64,000 nt of DNA from Paraburkholderia sejongensis (GCF_020880815.1 NZ_JAJITD010000005.1:372001-436000), one strand, 5' to 3'; shown: positions 37,935 to 50,033, counted from the first letter of the stretch. Notes: a model not told the origin generated them from the sequence alone. Numbers and translations are program-made.

Positions 37935-40319
37935 TCAGTTGGGTTGCTTGGCCGCGTGAATCGCCGACCACACGCGATGCGGGGTTGCCGGCATCTGCAG
38001 ATCGGTCACGCCGAGCGGCGCGAGCGCGTCGATGATCGCGTTGATCACTGCCGGCGGCGAGCCGATCGCGCCCGCCTCGCCGCAGCCTTTGACGCCGAGC
38101 GGATTGTGCGTGCACGGCGTGCCCTTCGCGGTTTCGACGGTGAAGTCGGGCAGGTCGGACGCATGCGGCATCGCGTAGTCCATATACGAGCCCGACAGCA
38201 GCTGGCCGCTGTCGTTGTCGTACACGCAGCGCTCGAGCATCGCCTGACCGATCCCTTGGCCGAGCCCGCCATGCACCTGGCCTTCGACGATCATCGGATT
38301 GATCACGTTGCCGAAATCGTCGACCGCGGTGAACTTCTGGATGCGCGATACGCCGGTGTCCGGATCGACTTCGACCTCGCAGATATACGCGCCCGACGGA
38401 TAGGTGAAGTTGGTCGGGTCGTAGAACGCGCTTTCCTCCAGGCCCGGTTCGAGCACGTCGAGCGGATAGTTGTGCGGCACGTACGCGGCGAGCGAGATTT
38501 CCGCGAACGCCTTGGTGCGGTCGGTGCCGGCAACGCGGAACACGCCGTTCCTGAACTCGATGTCTTCGGCCGACGCTTCGAGCAGATGCGCGGCGATCTT
38601 CTTCGCTTTCGCTTCGATCTTGTCGAGCGCCTTCGAGATCGCCGAGCCGCCGACCGCGATCGAACGCGAACCGTAGGTGCCCATCCCGAATGCGATGCGG
38701 CCGGTATCGCCGTGCACGATCTCGACGCTGTCCAGTGGAATGCCGAGGCGGTCCGCGACCACTTGCGCGAAGGTCGTTTCGTGCCCCTGGCCGTGGCTGT
38801 GCGAGCCGGTGAACACCGTCACCGAGCCGGTCGGATGCACGCGGATCTGGCCGACTTCGAACAACCCGGCGCGCGCGCCGAGCGCGCCCGCGATGTTCGA
38901 CGGCGCGAGTCCGCAGGCTTCGATGTAGCACGAGTAGCCGAGCCCGCGCCGCTTGCCGTTTCGTTCGGATTCCTGCCGACGCGCGGCGAAGCCCGCGACG
39001 TCCGCGAGTTCGAGCGCGCGTGTGAGCAGCGTGTTGTAGTCGCCGGTGTCGTAGGTGAGGCCGACCGGCGTCGCGTACGGGAACTGCGTGATGAAGTTGC
39101 GGCGGCGGATTTCGGCCGGATCGAGCTTCATCTCGCGCGCAGCGGCTTCGACCAGCCGCTCGACCACGAAGGTCGCCTCCGGCCGGCCCGCGCCCCGATA
39201 CGCGTCGACCGGGACCGTATTGGTGAACACCGCCTTCACTTCCGCGTAGATCGCCGGCGTCGCGTACTGGCCGGCGAGCAGCGTCGCGTACAGGATGGTC
39301 GGCACGCTCGACGCGAAGGTCGACAGATACGCGCCCATGTTCGCGATCGTATGCACGCGCATCGCGAGGAACTTGCCGTCGGCGTCCATCGCGAGTTCGG
39401 CTTTGGTTACGTGGTCGCGGCCGTGCGCGTCGGACAGGAACGCTTCTGAACGCTCCGCGGTCCACTTGACCGGCCGGCCGATCTTCTTCGACGCCCACGT
39501 CAGCGCGACGTCTTCCGCATACAGGAAGATCTTCGAGCCGAAGCCGCCGCCGACGTCCGGCGCGATCACGCGCAGCTTCGATTCCGGCAACGACAGCACG
39601 AACGCGGCCATCAGCAGGCGCTCGACGTGCGGATTCTGGTTCGCGACGTACAGCGTGTAGCTGTCGTCCTGCGCCGAGAAGCTCGCGTTGACCGCGCGCG
39701 GTTCGATCGCGTTCGGCACGAGGCGGTTGTTGACGATGTCGAGCGTGGTCACGTGCGCGGCTTTCGCGAACGCGGCGTCGGTCGCGGCCTTGTCGCCGTG
39801 GCCCCAGGTGTAGCAGACGTTGTCGGGCACTTCGTCGTGCACCGCCGGCTGTCCGGCGTCGGACGCATGCGCGGTGTCGACCACCGCGGGCAGCACGTCG
39901 TAATCGACTTCGATCAGCTCGGCCGCGTCCTTCGCGGCCTTGATCGAGTCGGCGATCACCAGCGCGACCTGGTCGCCGACGTGGCGCGCCTTCGTATGCG
40001 CGATCACCGGATGCGGCGGCTCGTTCATCGGCTTGCCATCGGTGCTGTGGATCAGCCAGCCGCATGGCAGGCCGCCCACTTTTTCGGCGGCGAGGTCCGC
40101 GCCGGTGAAGATCGCGACCACGCCCGGCGATTGCCGCGCGGCGTTGATGTCGATGCTGTTGATCTTCGCGTGCGCGTGCGGCGAGCGCAGGAACACCGCG
40201 TAGGTTTGCTGCGGCAGCACGATGTCGTCGGTGTACTGGCCTTTGCCGGTCAGGAATCGATAGTCTTCCTTACGTTCGACGGCGGCGCCGATCAGGCTCG
40301 GGGTATCGGGTGCGTTCAT
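37935..40319 (-). CDS. coxL: Molybdenum hydroxylase large subunit, CoxL form II type
   Basis: 794-residue molybdopterin-binding catalytic subunit. GGGFGSK (residues 257-263) contacts the cofactor, and the catalytic Glu748 is in [10 protein letters not shown]. The active-site loop is AYRGAGR (373-379). True CO dehydrogenases (form I) have AYRCSFR with the Cu/S-binding cysteine; this form II loop lacks that cysteine, so the enzyme is more probably an aldehyde, N-heterocycle or other hydroxylase. The second enzyme of the operon set (small subunit) lies 10 bases upstream and the FAD subunit 20 bases downstream. Substrate unknown. Confidence 0.93.
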   Translation of the reverse strand: MNAPDTPSLIGAAVERKEDYRFLTGKGQYTDDIVLPQQTYAVFLRSPHAHAKINSIDINAARQSPGVVAIFTGADLAAEKVGGLPCGWLIHSTDGKPMNEPPHPVIAHTKARHVGDQVALVIADSIKAAKDAAELIEVDYDVLPAVVDTAHASDAGQPAVHDEVPDNVCYTWGHGDKAATDAAFAKAAHVTTLDIVNNRLVPNAIEPRAVNASFSAQDDSYTLYVANQNPHVERLLMAAFVLSLPESKLRVIAPDVGGGFGSKIFLYAEDVALTWASKKIGRPVKWTAERSEAFLSDAHGRDHVTKAELAMDADGKFLAMRVHTIANMGAYLSTFASSVPTILYATLLAGQYATPAIYAEVKAVFTNTVPVDAYRGAGRPEATFVVERLVEAAAREMKLDPAEIRRRNFITQFPYATPVGLTYDTGDYNTLLTRALELADVAGFAARRQESERNGKRRGLGYSCYIEACGLAPSNIAGALGARAGLFEVGQIRVHPTGSVTVFTGSHSHGQGHETTFAQVVADRLGIPLDSVEIVHGDTGRIAFGMGTYGSRSIAVGGSAISKALDKIEAKAKKIAAHLLEASAEDIEFRNGVFRVAGTDRTKAFAEISLAAYVPHNYPLDVLEPGLEESAFYDPTNFTYPSGAYICEVEVDPDTGVSRIQKFTAVDDFGNVINPMIVEGQVHGGLGQGIGQAMLERCVYDNDSGQLLSGSYMDYAMPHASDLPDFTVETAKGTPCTHNPLGVKGCGEAGAIGSPPAVINAIIDALAPLGVTDLQMPATPHRVWSAIHAAKQPN

Positions 40320-40329
40320 CGTCGGCTCC

Positions 40330-40863
40330 TCAGGCGGCGGGCGCGGTGGCCGCGCCGGCGTTGGCGGGACTGCCCGCATGCGCGTCCGACGCGCCGCGCT
40401 TCATCCCTTCGGCGCCTTCGAGCACGGCCTTGACGATGTTGTGATAGCCGGTACAGCGGCACAGATTGCCGTCGAGCTGCGCGCGTACGTCGTCGCCTGT
40501 CAGGTCGGGCTGCCGCTCGACCAGCGACACCGCGCTCATCACCATCCCCGGCGTGCAGAAGCCGCATTGCAGACCGTGGCAGTGCTTGAACGCGGCCTGC
40601 ATCGGATGCAGCGCGCCGTTCTGTGCGAGTCCTTCGATCGTGGTGACTTCGGCGCCGTCCGCCTGGACCGCGAGAATGTTGCAGGATTTGATCGCGCGGC
40701 CGTTCAGATGCACCGTGCAGGCGCCGCATTGCGCGGTATCGCAGCCGATGTGCGTGCCGGTCAGGCGCAGCTGCTCGCGCAGGAACTGGACTAGAAGGGT
40801 GCCGGGATCGATCGAGGCGCTCACGGGTGCGCCGTTGACCGTCAGACTGATGCTGATCGCCAT
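40330..40863 (-). CDS. coxS: CoxS-like 2Fe-2S small subunit
   Basis: 177 residues. The plant-ferredoxin-like cluster is held by Cys41, 46, 49 and 61 ([19 protein letters not shown]); the second cluster by Cys100, 103, 135 and 137 ([18 protein letters not shown]). All eight ligands are present. An Ala/Gly-rich C-terminal tail of about 20 residues is longer than usual. It is the first gene of the operon coxS-L-M-D-E-G-xdhC, with GGAGA before the ATG. Confidence 0.94.
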   Translation of the reverse strand: MAISISLTVNGAPVSASIDPGTLLVQFLREQLRLTGTHIGCDTAQCGACTVHLNGRAIKSCNILAVQADGAEVTTIEGLAQNGALHPMQAAFKHCHGLQCGFCTPGMVMSAVSLVERQPDLTGDDVRAQLDGNLCRCTGYHNIVKAVLEGAEGMKRGASDAHAGSPANAGAATAPAA

Positions 40864-41164
40864 GAAGTTGTCTCCATTGTCGGCCGCACTTGGCGCAAAG
40901 CTCCTAGTGCGGTCCCATGCAACGCTGTCGGCCGCAGTCGGTGCTTCAACGCTCGCTGCGGTCCCCTGCGTCTATCGCTGTGGGTGAGACCGGACCTGTG
41001 ACTTTTATTGCCCCTGCTTTCCTTCGACTGCCTGCTGACTTCTTGCGCAAGGTCCGATGAGGGTGCTACGGGTCTTATACGGCTGCCGAAAAGTAAATCA
41101 CAAATCGCGCGAGCGCGCTATGAGGGGAAGTGTGTCGGCGCGCGCGAGCGCACGAATCGGTGAG
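40864..41164. other. Region upstream of the cox-like operon, no gene seen
   Basis: Holds the promoter of the operon presumably, but I see no convincing -10/-35 pair. TGCGGTCCC occurs twice, near 40909 and 40964. No regulator gene adjoins it. Confidence 0.4.
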
Positions 41165-41206
41165 CGGAAAGAACAACGCCCCGTCATGCGGTGCATGACG
41201 GGGCGT
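41165..41206 (-). terminator. Terminator-like hairpin after the permease gene
   Basis: 14-bp perfect stem ACGCCCCGTCATGC (41176-41189) with its complement at 41193-41206. On the minus strand TTGTTCTTT follows, a moderate T-run. Confidence 0.75.
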
Positions 41207-41259
41207 ATCGACAGATCAGCGGAAAACCGGGCTCGGGCCGCCGGCCCGAACCGGCAAAC

Positions 41260-42651
41260 TCACTTCGCCAGCTTCGAATGGCGGCGCGAATAACCGAAAT
41301 AAACCAGCATGCCGAACGCGAGCCAGATACCGAACGCGGTCCAGGTAATGCCTTGCAGATTGAGCATCAGGAACAGGCACGACGCGACCGCGAGCACCGG
41401 CACCACCGGCACGCCCGGGCAACGGAACGCGCGCGGCAGGTCCGGGTGGGTCTTGCGCAGCACCAGCACCGCGATCGACACCATCGAGAACGCGGCCAGC
41501 GTGCCGATATTGATCAGTTCGGCCAACACATTGAGCGGCACCAGCGCGCCGATCAGGCCGAAGAAAATGCCGACCAGCCAGGTCGTGAAGAAAGGCGTCG
41601 AGAAGCGCGGATGCACCTTCGACAGCTTCGCCGGCAGCAGGCCGTCGCGCGACATCGCGAAGATCACGCGGGTCTGACCGTAGGCCATCACCAGAATCAC
41701 CGTCAGCATGCCGAGCACCGCGCCCAGATCGATGAAGCCGGCGACCCAGTTCTGCCCGGCCAGTTGCAGCGCATACGACACCGGGTGCGAGATGCCGACG
41801 AACTTGCTCGACGGCACGATGCCGGTGACGACCGCCGCGACCGCGACGTACAGCACCGCGCACACGCCGAGCGATGCGATGATGCCGACCGGCAGATCGC
41901 GCTTCGGATTCTTCACTTCCTCGGCCGCCGACGACACCGCGTCGAAGCCGATGAACGCGAAGAACATCACCGCGGCCGCGCCGAACACGCCGCTCCAGCC
42001 GTTCGGCATGAACGGATGCCAGTTGGCCGGGGTCACGTGGAACACGCCGACTACGATCACCAGCAGCACCACGGTGACCTTGATCGCGACCATGATGTTG
42101 TTGATCTTCGCCGATTCGCGGATGCCGACCGACAGCAGCGTGGTGATCGCCATCATCACGAGGAACGCGGGCAGGTTGAACAGCGTATGCACGCCCGGAA
42201 TCGCGCCGGGCGCCGCGGACAGCGCAACCGGCAGCGACACCCCGAAGCCCGACAGCAGCGACTGCAGATAACCGGACCAGCCGACCGACACCGCCGAAGT
42301 GGCGAGCCCGTATTCGAGCATCAGGTCCCAGCCGATGATCCACGCGGCCAGTTCGCCGAGCGTCGCATACGAGTACGTGTAGATCGAGCCGGCGACCGGG
42401 ATCGTCGATGCGAATTCCGCGTACGCGAGCGCGGCGAAGCCGCAGGCGATCGCCGCGATCACGAACGAGATCATCAGCGCGGGGCCGGCCTGGACCGCGC
42501 CGGTGCCGGTCAGCACGAAGATGCCGGTGCCGATGATGGCGCCGACGCCGAGGAACGTGAGGTCCAGCCCGCCGAGGGCCTTTTTCAGGCCGGCGGTCTG
42601 AGCGCTGGTCGCGAGCAGATGCTCGACGCTCTTTTTGCGAAACAGGGACAT
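41260..42651 (-). CDS. APC-superfamily amino acid permease (cationic amino acid transporter-like)
   Basis: 463-residue permease with about 12-14 transmembrane helices. TFLGVGAIIGTGIFVLTG is the conserved first helix, and ALAYAEFASTIPVAGSIYTYSYATLGE and FIGFDAVSSAAEEVKNPKRDLP are typical of the YfnA/CAT branch. It probably imports amino acids; the exact substrate cannot be read. The start at 42651 (MSLFRKKSVEHLL) matches related proteins better than the in-frame ATG at 42675. Monocistronic with its own terminator. Confidence 0.92.
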   Translation of the reverse strand: MSLFRKKSVEHLLATSAQTAGLKKALGGLDLTFLGVGAIIGTGIFVLTGTGAVQAGPALMISFVIAAIACGFAALAYAEFASTIPVAGSIYTYSYATLGELAAWIIGWDLMLEYGLATSAVSVGWSGYLQSLLSGFGVSLPVALSAAPGAIPGVHTLFNLPAFLVMMAITTLLSVGIRESAKINNIMVAIKVTVVLLVIVVGVFHVTPANWHPFMPNGWSGVFGAAAVMFFAFIGFDAVSSAAEEVKNPKRDLPVGIIASLGVCAVLYVAVAAVVTGIVPSSKFVGISHPVSYALQLAGQNWVAGFIDLGAVLGMLTVILVMAYGQTRVIFAMSRDGLLPAKLSKVHPRFSTPFFTTWLVGIFFGLIGALVPLNVLAELINIGTLAAFSMVSIAVLVLRKTHPDLPRAFRCPGVPVVPVLAVASCLFLMLNLQGITWTAFGIWLAFGMLVYFGYSRRHSKLAK

Positions 42652-42994
42652 TGGCGTGGGTCTCCAGTAGTGCACGCGTGTTGCGCGCCGAATGTCGGGA
42701 AAACCCGGGATTCTAGCGGATACGTGCGATCGGGCTGCCCGTTCAACGCGATTTCGGAGTGCCGGCGACGGGCGGAAACTCCCGCCAGGACGGGCGTTCG
42801 GGGTGGTCTTGCAGTTCCGGGCCGGGGCTGGCGATAAAGATTACCGGGATAAGCGATTAACGGGGAGGGAATCGCTCGCGTGGCGCGCGCGCCACGCCGG
42901 CCGGTCGGCGGCGCGGTGCCGCAGCGGGGTGGCGCAAGAGCGGGCTGCTTCGGCCGGTCCGCTTGCTCCACGCGGCACCGCCGAAGCGGCGCGC
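42652..42994. other. 343-base gap, no gene seen
   Basis: Upstream of the permease and downstream of the response regulator gene. Only GC-biased shadow frames. No clear promoter motif. Confidence 0.4.
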
Positions 42995-43651
42995 TCAGCC
43001 GGCCATCGCCGGATTCAGATCGACGAGGCGATTGCTCATCACGTAGAACGTCAGCTCCGCGTTGTTGCGCAGCTTCATCTTCTCCAGCAGCCGGGTGCGA
43101 TACACGCTGACCGTTTTCACCGACAACGACAGCGTCGCCGCGATGTCGGTCAGCCGCTTGCCCGATGCGAGCATGCACAGCGTCTGGTATTCGCGGTCGG
43201 AGAGCTTTTCGTGCGGCAGCTGCTCGCCGTCGAACGACACGTAGTCGGCGAGCGCCTCGGCCATCGCCGGGCTCACGTATTTGCGGCCGGCGGCGACCTG
43301 CTGGATCGCGCGGATCATCTGCGCGGCATCGACGGTCTTCGACAGATAGCCGGACGCGCCGGCCTTCAGCGCGCGCACCGCGTACTGGTCCTCGCGGTAC
43401 ATCGAGAACATCAGCACGGCGACCCGCGGGGCCTTGCGCTTCAGGCGCTTCAGCACTTCGACGCCGTTCATGTCGGGCAGCGAAATGTCGAGCAGCACGA
43501 CGTCGAAGCTTTGCTGGCCGACCGCTTCGAGCGCTTCGCCGCCGTTTTGCGCCTCGGCCACCTCGCGCGCGATGCCGCGATCGAGCAGCAACTGACGCAC
43601 GCCCTGGCGGACCACCGCGTGATCTTCGACGATCAGGATGCGCAGGCTCAT
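42995..43651 (-). CDS. NarL/LuxR-type response regulator
   Basis: 218 residues. The receiver domain has acidic residues in ILIVEDH, phospho-acceptor Asp55 in VVLLDISLPDMNG and Lys in GYLSKTVD. The LuxR-type DNA-binding domain has LSDREYQTLCMLASGKRLTDIAATLSLSVKTV. It resembles the UvrY/GacA group in architecture. It lies 10 bases after its partner kinase gene and both are on the minus strand. Targets unknown. Confidence 0.92.
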   Translation of the reverse strand: MSLRILIVEDHAVVRQGVRQLLLDRGIAREVAEAQNGGEALEAVGQQSFDVVLLDISLPDMNGVEVLKRLKRKAPRVAVLMFSMYREDQYAVRALKAGASGYLSKTVDAAQMIRAIQQVAAGRKYVSPAMAEALADYVSFDGEQLPHEKLSDREYQTLCMLASGKRLTDIAATLSLSVKTVSVYRTRLLEKMKLRNNAELTFYVMSNRLVDLNPAMAG

Positions 43652-43661
43652 GATGGCCGGC

Positions 43662-44564
43662 TCACGCTTGCAGCGCGCGCCGGGCGGCGCGCGGCGCGGT
43701 GATGGGGGCGAGCAGCGCGTCCCAGGCGAAGCGGGCGAGGAGCTGCGTGCCGCGCTGAGCGGCGTGTGCCGCTTTGGCATTGGGGGTGGCGTTGGGGTTG
43801 GCGGTTGCGGTGACGTTGGCGCTCGCGCGCCGTGCGCTCACGCGCAGCGTGCCGTCGAACGCGGCGCAGCGCGCCTGCATGCCGGTGAGCCCGAAATGGC
43901 CGCCGTGCGTGCTGCCGTGGCGCTTTTGCGCACCGCGCGGCATGCCGATTCCGTCGTCGCTGACGACCAGCTTCAGATGGCGCGCGCCGGCCTCGATCCG
44001 CACCTCGACGCGGTTCGCCCGCGCATGCTTCGCGACGTTGTTCAGCGCTTCCTGCGCGACCCGGAACACCGCGAGCGCCGCGTCGGCGGACAGGCCAGCG
44101 AGCCGCGCGTCGTCGGTGCAGCTGAACGACGTGAGCAAGCGGGTGCGGCCGGCGAATTCCTCGAGCCACTGCCGCAGCGCCACGCCGACGCCCCGCTCGA
44201 ACGACGGCGCGTGCAGTTGCGCGACGGCCGCGCGATGGGCCGCGCAGACTGCATCGAGCGAACGGTTGGTGAGCGCAAGCGCGGCCGTGCATTGCGGCGG
44301 CGCGTCGGCCGCCAGCCAGGTCTCGACGCCGGCGAGCGCGAAGCGCGTCGCGGTCAGCTCGGCGCCGACGCCGTCGTGCAACTCGCGCGCGATGTGGCGG
44401 CGCACGCTCTCCTGCGCGTCGACCAGCTCGGCCGACAGCTCGCGCACGCGCGCACGCAATTGTTCCAGCTCGCGCTGCGCGGCGTGCGACGGGGCGTCGA
44501 AGCCATCACGCGGCGCCGGCGAGGCCAGCGGCGCGTCGAATGGGACGGCAGTCGACGTATCCAT
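43662..44564 (-). CDS. Soluble HisKA_3 sensor histidine kinase
   Basis: 300 residues with no transmembrane segment. A coiled coil (QRELEQLRARVRELSAEL) leads into the HisKA_3 motif ARELHDGVGAELT with His63, then the ATPase domain with AQEALNNVAKHA (N box), VSDDGIGMP (G1) and HFGLTGMQARCAAFDG (G2). A degenerate Ala/Asn/Thr-rich stretch follows (about residues 245-270). The absence of a membrane or obvious sensory domain suggests it senses a cytoplasmic signal or partner protein. The start at 44564 has AGAGGAA at the proper spacing. It pairs with the regulator gene downstream. Confidence 0.88.
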   Translation of the reverse strand: MDTSTAVPFDAPLASPAPRDGFDAPSHAAQRELEQLRARVRELSAELVDAQESVRRHIARELHDGVGAELTATRFALAGVETWLAADAPPQCTAALALTNRSLDAVCAAHRAAVAQLHAPSFERGVGVALRQWLEEFAGRTRLLTSFSCTDDARLAGLSADAALAVFRVAQEALNNVAKHARANRVEVRIEAGARHLKLVVSDDGIGMPRGAQKRHGSTHGGHFGLTGMQARCAAFDGTLRVSARRASANVTATANPNATPNAKAAHAAQRGTQLLARFAWDALLAPITAPRAARRALQA

Positions 44565-44904
44565 GGAGATTCCTCTCAGGAAACGGGTGGATGACGAAAG
44601 CGGGCGGGATGGCAAAACACGAATGTCGAACCTTTCCGAGCTGATCGTCGCGGGCGCGGCGCGACGGATAATTGCTACGGCTCAAGGTAACGAAATTTAC
44701 ATTCAGTAACAAGTCGGGCGGACCACGACAGGCATCGAATTTGTCCTAACTTGGTGCGCGATGATATCTCAAAAAAAAGAAAAGTGCAGTCGCACCAAGG
44801 CTTAGCGCCGGTTTGTTAGAAATCGCTTGATGTATTTTGCATGACCAACATGTCAGAAAAATGCCGACGCCAAATGTTAAATGGACGAGGGCAATTTGTA
44901 ACCG
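44565..44904. other. AT-richer gap upstream of the kinase gene, no gene seen
   Basis: About 340 bases with runs such as a TCAAAAAAAAG stretch near 44767. Likely holds the promoter of the kinase-regulator pair. No ORF with a credible start. Confidence 0.4.
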
Positions 44905-44934
44905 GCAACAAAAAAGGAGCCCGTAGGCTCCTTT
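44905..44934 (-). terminator. Intrinsic terminator of the ferredoxin-NADP reductase gene
   Basis: Minus-strand stem AAAGGAGCC-TACG-GGCTCCTTT (44934-44913) followed by a run of Ts and TTG. Confidence 0.9.
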
Positions 44935-44977
44935 GCAGTAATTCGCGGCGCGCGGGCCGCGAAAACGTGTGTGTCGC

Positions 44978-45748
44978 TCAGCCGACGAAGGCCTTTTCGA
45001 CCACGTAGTGACCCGGCTCGTTGTTGCTGCCTTCCTTGAAGCCCAGGTCGTCGAGCAGCTTGCGCGTGTCGCGCAGCATGTGCGGGCTGCCGCACAGCAT
45101 GACGCGGTCGTTTTCGAGCGAAAAGCCCGGCACGCCGAGGTCGGCGAACAGCTTTTCGGTTTCGATCAGCTCGGTGATGCGGCCGCGGTTCTGGAACGCT
45201 TCGCGCGTGACGGTCGGGTAGTACAGCAGCTTTTCCTGCACCAGTTCGCCGAGGTGCTCGTGCGCCGGCAGGTGGTCGGTGATGTATTCCTTGTACGCGA
45301 GTTCGTCGACGAAACGGCAGGTGTGGGTCAGCACCACGCGCTCGTAGCGGTCGTAAATGTCCGGATCTTTAATGATCGACATGAACGGCGCGAGGCCCGT
45401 GCCGGTGGACAGCAGCCACAGCGTCTTGCCCGGCAGCAGGTTGTCGGCGACCAGCGTGCCGACGGGCTTCTTGCCGATCAGCACTTCGTCGCCGACCTTC
45501 AGGTGCTGCAGACGCGACGTGAGCGGACCGTCCTGCACCTTGATGCTGAGGAATTCGAGATGTTCTTCGTAGTTCGCACTCGCGAGGCTGTAGGCGCGGA
45601 TCAGCGGCTTGCCGTCGACCTGCAGGCCGACCATCGTGAACTGGCCGTTTTCGAAGCGGAACCCCGGGTCGCGCGTGCAGGTGAAGCTGAAAAGCGTATC
45701 GGTCCAGTGGTGGACGCTCAGGACGGTTTGTGAATTCAGGTTGCTCAT
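44978..45748 (-). CDS. fpr: Ferredoxin-NADP reductase
   Basis: 256-residue FAD enzyme. RAYSLAS (flavin-binding RxYS), KVQDGPLTSRLQHLKVGD and STGTGLAPF (NADPH site), HTCRFVDELAYKE and the C-terminal EPGHYVVEKAFVG fit bacterial subclass FprA/Fpr. It moves electrons between NADPH and ferredoxin or flavodoxin and helps against oxidative stress. The start at 45748 (MSNLNSQTVLSVHHW) is the family start; longer frames upstream are shadows. Own terminator, probably monocistronic. Confidence 0.95.
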   Translation of the reverse strand: MSNLNSQTVLSVHHWTDTLFSFTCTRDPGFRFENGQFTMVGLQVDGKPLIRAYSLASANYEEHLEFLSIKVQDGPLTSRLQHLKVGDEVLIGKKPVGTLVADNLLPGKTLWLLSTGTGLAPFMSIIKDPDIYDRYERVVLTHTCRFVDELAYKEYITDHLPAHEHLGELVQEKLLYYPTVTREAFQNRGRITELIETEKLFADLGVPGFSLENDRVMLCGSPHMLRDTRKLLDDLGFKEGSNNEPGHYVVEKAFVG

Positions 45749-46241
45749 GGCTTCTTGGATAGTGCGAAAACAAAGGCGGCCAGTCGTTGGAGCCGGCCGG
45801 CACGGCAATGGGCGATGCTGCGCGCTTCTGGGCGCGGTGGCGTTTCCCCCGCGGGCGGGAGTTACGCGCAATCCGCCATTTTACCGTGCCCGGCGGACGG
45901 GGCCTCGGCGCGACGGTCGAGCGAGGTAAAGCGGGTTGCCGGACCAGCAAAGCGTGGGCGCCGGTGGCTTGGCGCCGCAAAGTACGTCGGCGTGAGTGCG
46001 GCCGTGCTTCAGCGGGGTACGGCGATTCGGCGAACGCCGCGCGGGGCGGCTGCCATTGACTGCCCGGCAGGCGCGATAAGCAGCGCGGCGCGCGGACGAC
46101 AATTTTCAGGATGATACCTAAAGGTAACGTGCAGTGCAGCATTGACCCTGCTGAGAAAACTGGCAAACGGGGGGCGCAACGGACCCCGAAGCGCCCGACC
46201 CGCCCGATCCTTCCCAAGCCGCCCGACTCGCCCGACTCGCC
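45749..46241. other. 493-base gap, no gene seen
   Basis: Between fpr and the end of the sugar transport operon. Several open frames exist but none has a credible start with biased codon use. Short runs such as CGCCCGAC repeats near 46190-46235 adjoin the yjfF-like stop. Confidence 0.4.
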
Positions 46242-47195
46242 TTAAGCCGCAGCCCGCTTCGCCCCGCGCTGCTTCAGCACCCGCGCCTGCAGCACGATCA
46301 CCAGCAGCAGGAACACGCCGCGAATCACCGACTGCCAGTACGCGGACAGGCTGATGAACCCCAACCCGTTCTCGAAGTTCAGCAGATTGAACACGAGCCC
46401 GAGCAGCAGCACGCCGGCGATCGTCATCGCGACCGAGCCTTCGCCGCCCGTCAGCAGCGTGCCGCCGAGCACGACCGCCGAGATCGCGAACAGCTCCCAG
46501 CCGACCCCTTCGTTCGGCTGCCCGGCGCCGAACTGCGCGGCGAGGATCACGCCGGCCATCCCGGCCAGCAGGCCGCTGACCGCATACGCGAGCACCAGCG
46601 TGCGGTCGACGTTCAGGCCCATCAGCCGCGTCGCTTCCTCGCTGCCGCCGATCGCCAGCGAATGCCGGCCGAAGCGCGAACTGCGCAGCGCGAGCCAGCC
46701 GGCCACCGCCGCGACCAGCGCGACCAGACCCGGAATCGGCAGCCCGAACAGGTCGCCCTGGCCGAAGTCGCCGAAGTTCGATTCGGCGGCAATCGACACC
46801 GCATCGTTCCTGCCGAGCAGCAGCGCGACGCCGTGCGCGCCCAGACTGGTCGCGAGCGTGACGATGAACGGCAGGATCTTGAGCCGGGTGATCATCACCC
46901 CGTTCAGCACGCCGACCGCGAGCCCGGCCGCGCAGCCGGCCAGCACCGCGACCCAGCCGCCGTACACGCTGGTCAGCGCGGCGACCACGCTGGCGAGCGC
47001 CGCGACCGTGCCGACCGACAGATCGATCCCGCCGGTGATGATCACGAACGCCATGCCGATCGAGATCAGCGCGAACATCGAGTTGTAGCGCCAGAACGAC
47101 GTGATGTTGTACGCCGAGCCGAAGTGCTCGTAGCGCACGAGGCCGAGCACGACCAGCGCCGCGAGCGCGAGCAGGATAGGAAGATTCTTTTTCAT
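46242..47195 (-). CDS. yjfF: Sugar ABC transporter permease, YjfF-like
   Basis: 317-residue inner-membrane permease of the ribose/galactofuranose type. SIGMAFVIITGGIDLSVGTV and the LAIGGSEEATRLMGLNV loop are family hallmarks; eight to ten hydrophobic helices. In E. coli YjfF is the second permease of the YtfQRT-YjfF galactofuranose importer. It follows the ytfT-like gene by 30 bases. The C-terminus is basic. Confidence 0.86.
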   Translation of the reverse strand: MKKNLPILLALAALVVLGLVRYEHFGSAYNITSFWRYNSMFALISIGMAFVIITGGIDLSVGTVAALASVVAALTSVYGGWVAVLAGCAAGLAVGVLNGVMITRLKILPFIVTLATSLGAHGVALLLGRNDAVSIAAESNFGDFGQGDLFGLPIPGLVALVAAVAGWLALRSSRFGRHSLAIGGSEEATRLMGLNVDRTLVLAYAVSGLLAGMAGVILAAQFGAGQPNEGVGWELFAISAVVLGGTLLTGGEGSVAMTIAGVLLLGLVFNLLNFENGLGFISLSAYWQSVIRGVFLLLVIVLQARVLKQRGAKRAAA

Positions 47196-47225
47196 CGCAT
47201 CGAGTCCTGAGATGGCGTGCGCGGA

Positions 47226-48252
47226 TCAGCGCGCGCGCCGCTGCACATAAACGGCCGCGACGATGATGCCGGCCTTCACGACCAGCGCGGCCGCATCGGG
47301 GATGCCGTGCGCGAGCAGCGTGTAGCGCAGCAACTGGATGATCAGCGCGCCGATCAGCGTGCCGCCGATATACGCCTTGCCGCCGGTCAGCGCGGTGCCG
47401 CCGACCGCGACCGCGGCGATCGCGTCGAGCTCGACGCCGAGTCCGACCACGTTCGCATCCGACGACGAATTCACCGAGATCGAGATCAGCCCCGCGAGCC
47501 CGGCGAGCGCCGCGCACAGCGTGTAGGCGATCAGCTTGATGGTCGCGGTCGGCACGCCGCACAGATAGGCCGCCTTCTCGTTGCCGCCGGTGATCAGCAG
47601 ATACTGGCCGAACAGCGTCTTGCGCACGATCCACGCGAAGAGGCCAACCAGCGCGAGCATCAGCAGCACCTGGAACGGCACGCCGGCGACCTTGCCGAGC
47701 GCGATCCACTGGAACGCGGGCGTATTGAACGCCTGCAGACTGCCGTCGGTGACGACTTGCGCGATCCCGCGTCCGGCGATGAACAGCACCAGCGTCGCGA
47801 CGATCGGCTGCACCGCCAAACGTGTGACCAGCAATCCGTTGAACACGCCGCATGCGGCGGCCGCGAGCACCGGCAGCACGAACGCGAGCCCGATGCCGAG
47901 CGGCCCCTGAATATTCAGGAACAGCATCGGCGCGAGCGCGCCCGAAATCGCCATCGATGCGCCGACCGACAGATCGATCCCGCCGGTCGCGACCACCAGC
48001 GTCATGCCGATACCGACGATCACGATCGTCACGACCTGGGTCATGTTCACGTTGAAGGTCTGCAACGACCAGAAGTGCGGCGTGAAGATCAGGTTGAACA
48101 GCACCATCGCGAGCAGCACGATCACTTCGCGCTGCATCGCCAGATGGCGCAATTTCTGCACGGTGCTCGATGCGCGCGTGCGCGGGGTGGCCGCCGACTG
48201 CAACGGCGCAGCGGCGCCCGGCGCCTCGGCCGGCAGCGAATTTGAATGAAGC

Positions 48253-48263
<11 letters not shown>
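47226..48263 (-). CDS. ytfT: Sugar ABC transporter permease, YtfT-like
   Basis: 345-residue permease with a hydrophilic N-terminal tail of about 40 residues, then GIGMTLVVATGGIDLSVGASMA and LLITGGNEKAAYLCGVP. It forms the channel with the YjfF-like protein. Its start overlaps the end of the ATPase gene by 11 bases, so translation is coupled. Assignment to YtfT rests on order and similarity of motifs. Confidence 0.86.
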
Positions 48264-49878
<1,615 letters not shown>

Positions 49879-50033
49879 GGTGTTCTCCTGGTGCGGATGC
49901 TGCCGGTGGTGCCGGGATTACGTCGGTTGGCGTTGAGTTACAGCGGGGCGGGATGCGCGGCGTGTCCGGCGCGGGTCCGCGGCGCCTGCGCGCCGGACCA
50001 ACGGGGCGGGGCGTGGCGACCCCGGTTACGCCG

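Noticed and set aside
37117..40065. 982-codon minus-strand ORF joining coxM with another frame of coxL
   Set aside because: Only its last 265 codons are coxM; the rest is an out-of-frame reading of coxL, which has its own complete frame.
37935..40319. True aerobic CO dehydrogenase
   Set aside because: The active-site loop is AYRGAGR, which lacks the copper-binding cysteine of form I enzymes.
41191..42837. 548-codon plus-strand ORF
   Set aside because: Antisense to the amino acid permease, with a His/Arg/Asp-rich composition.
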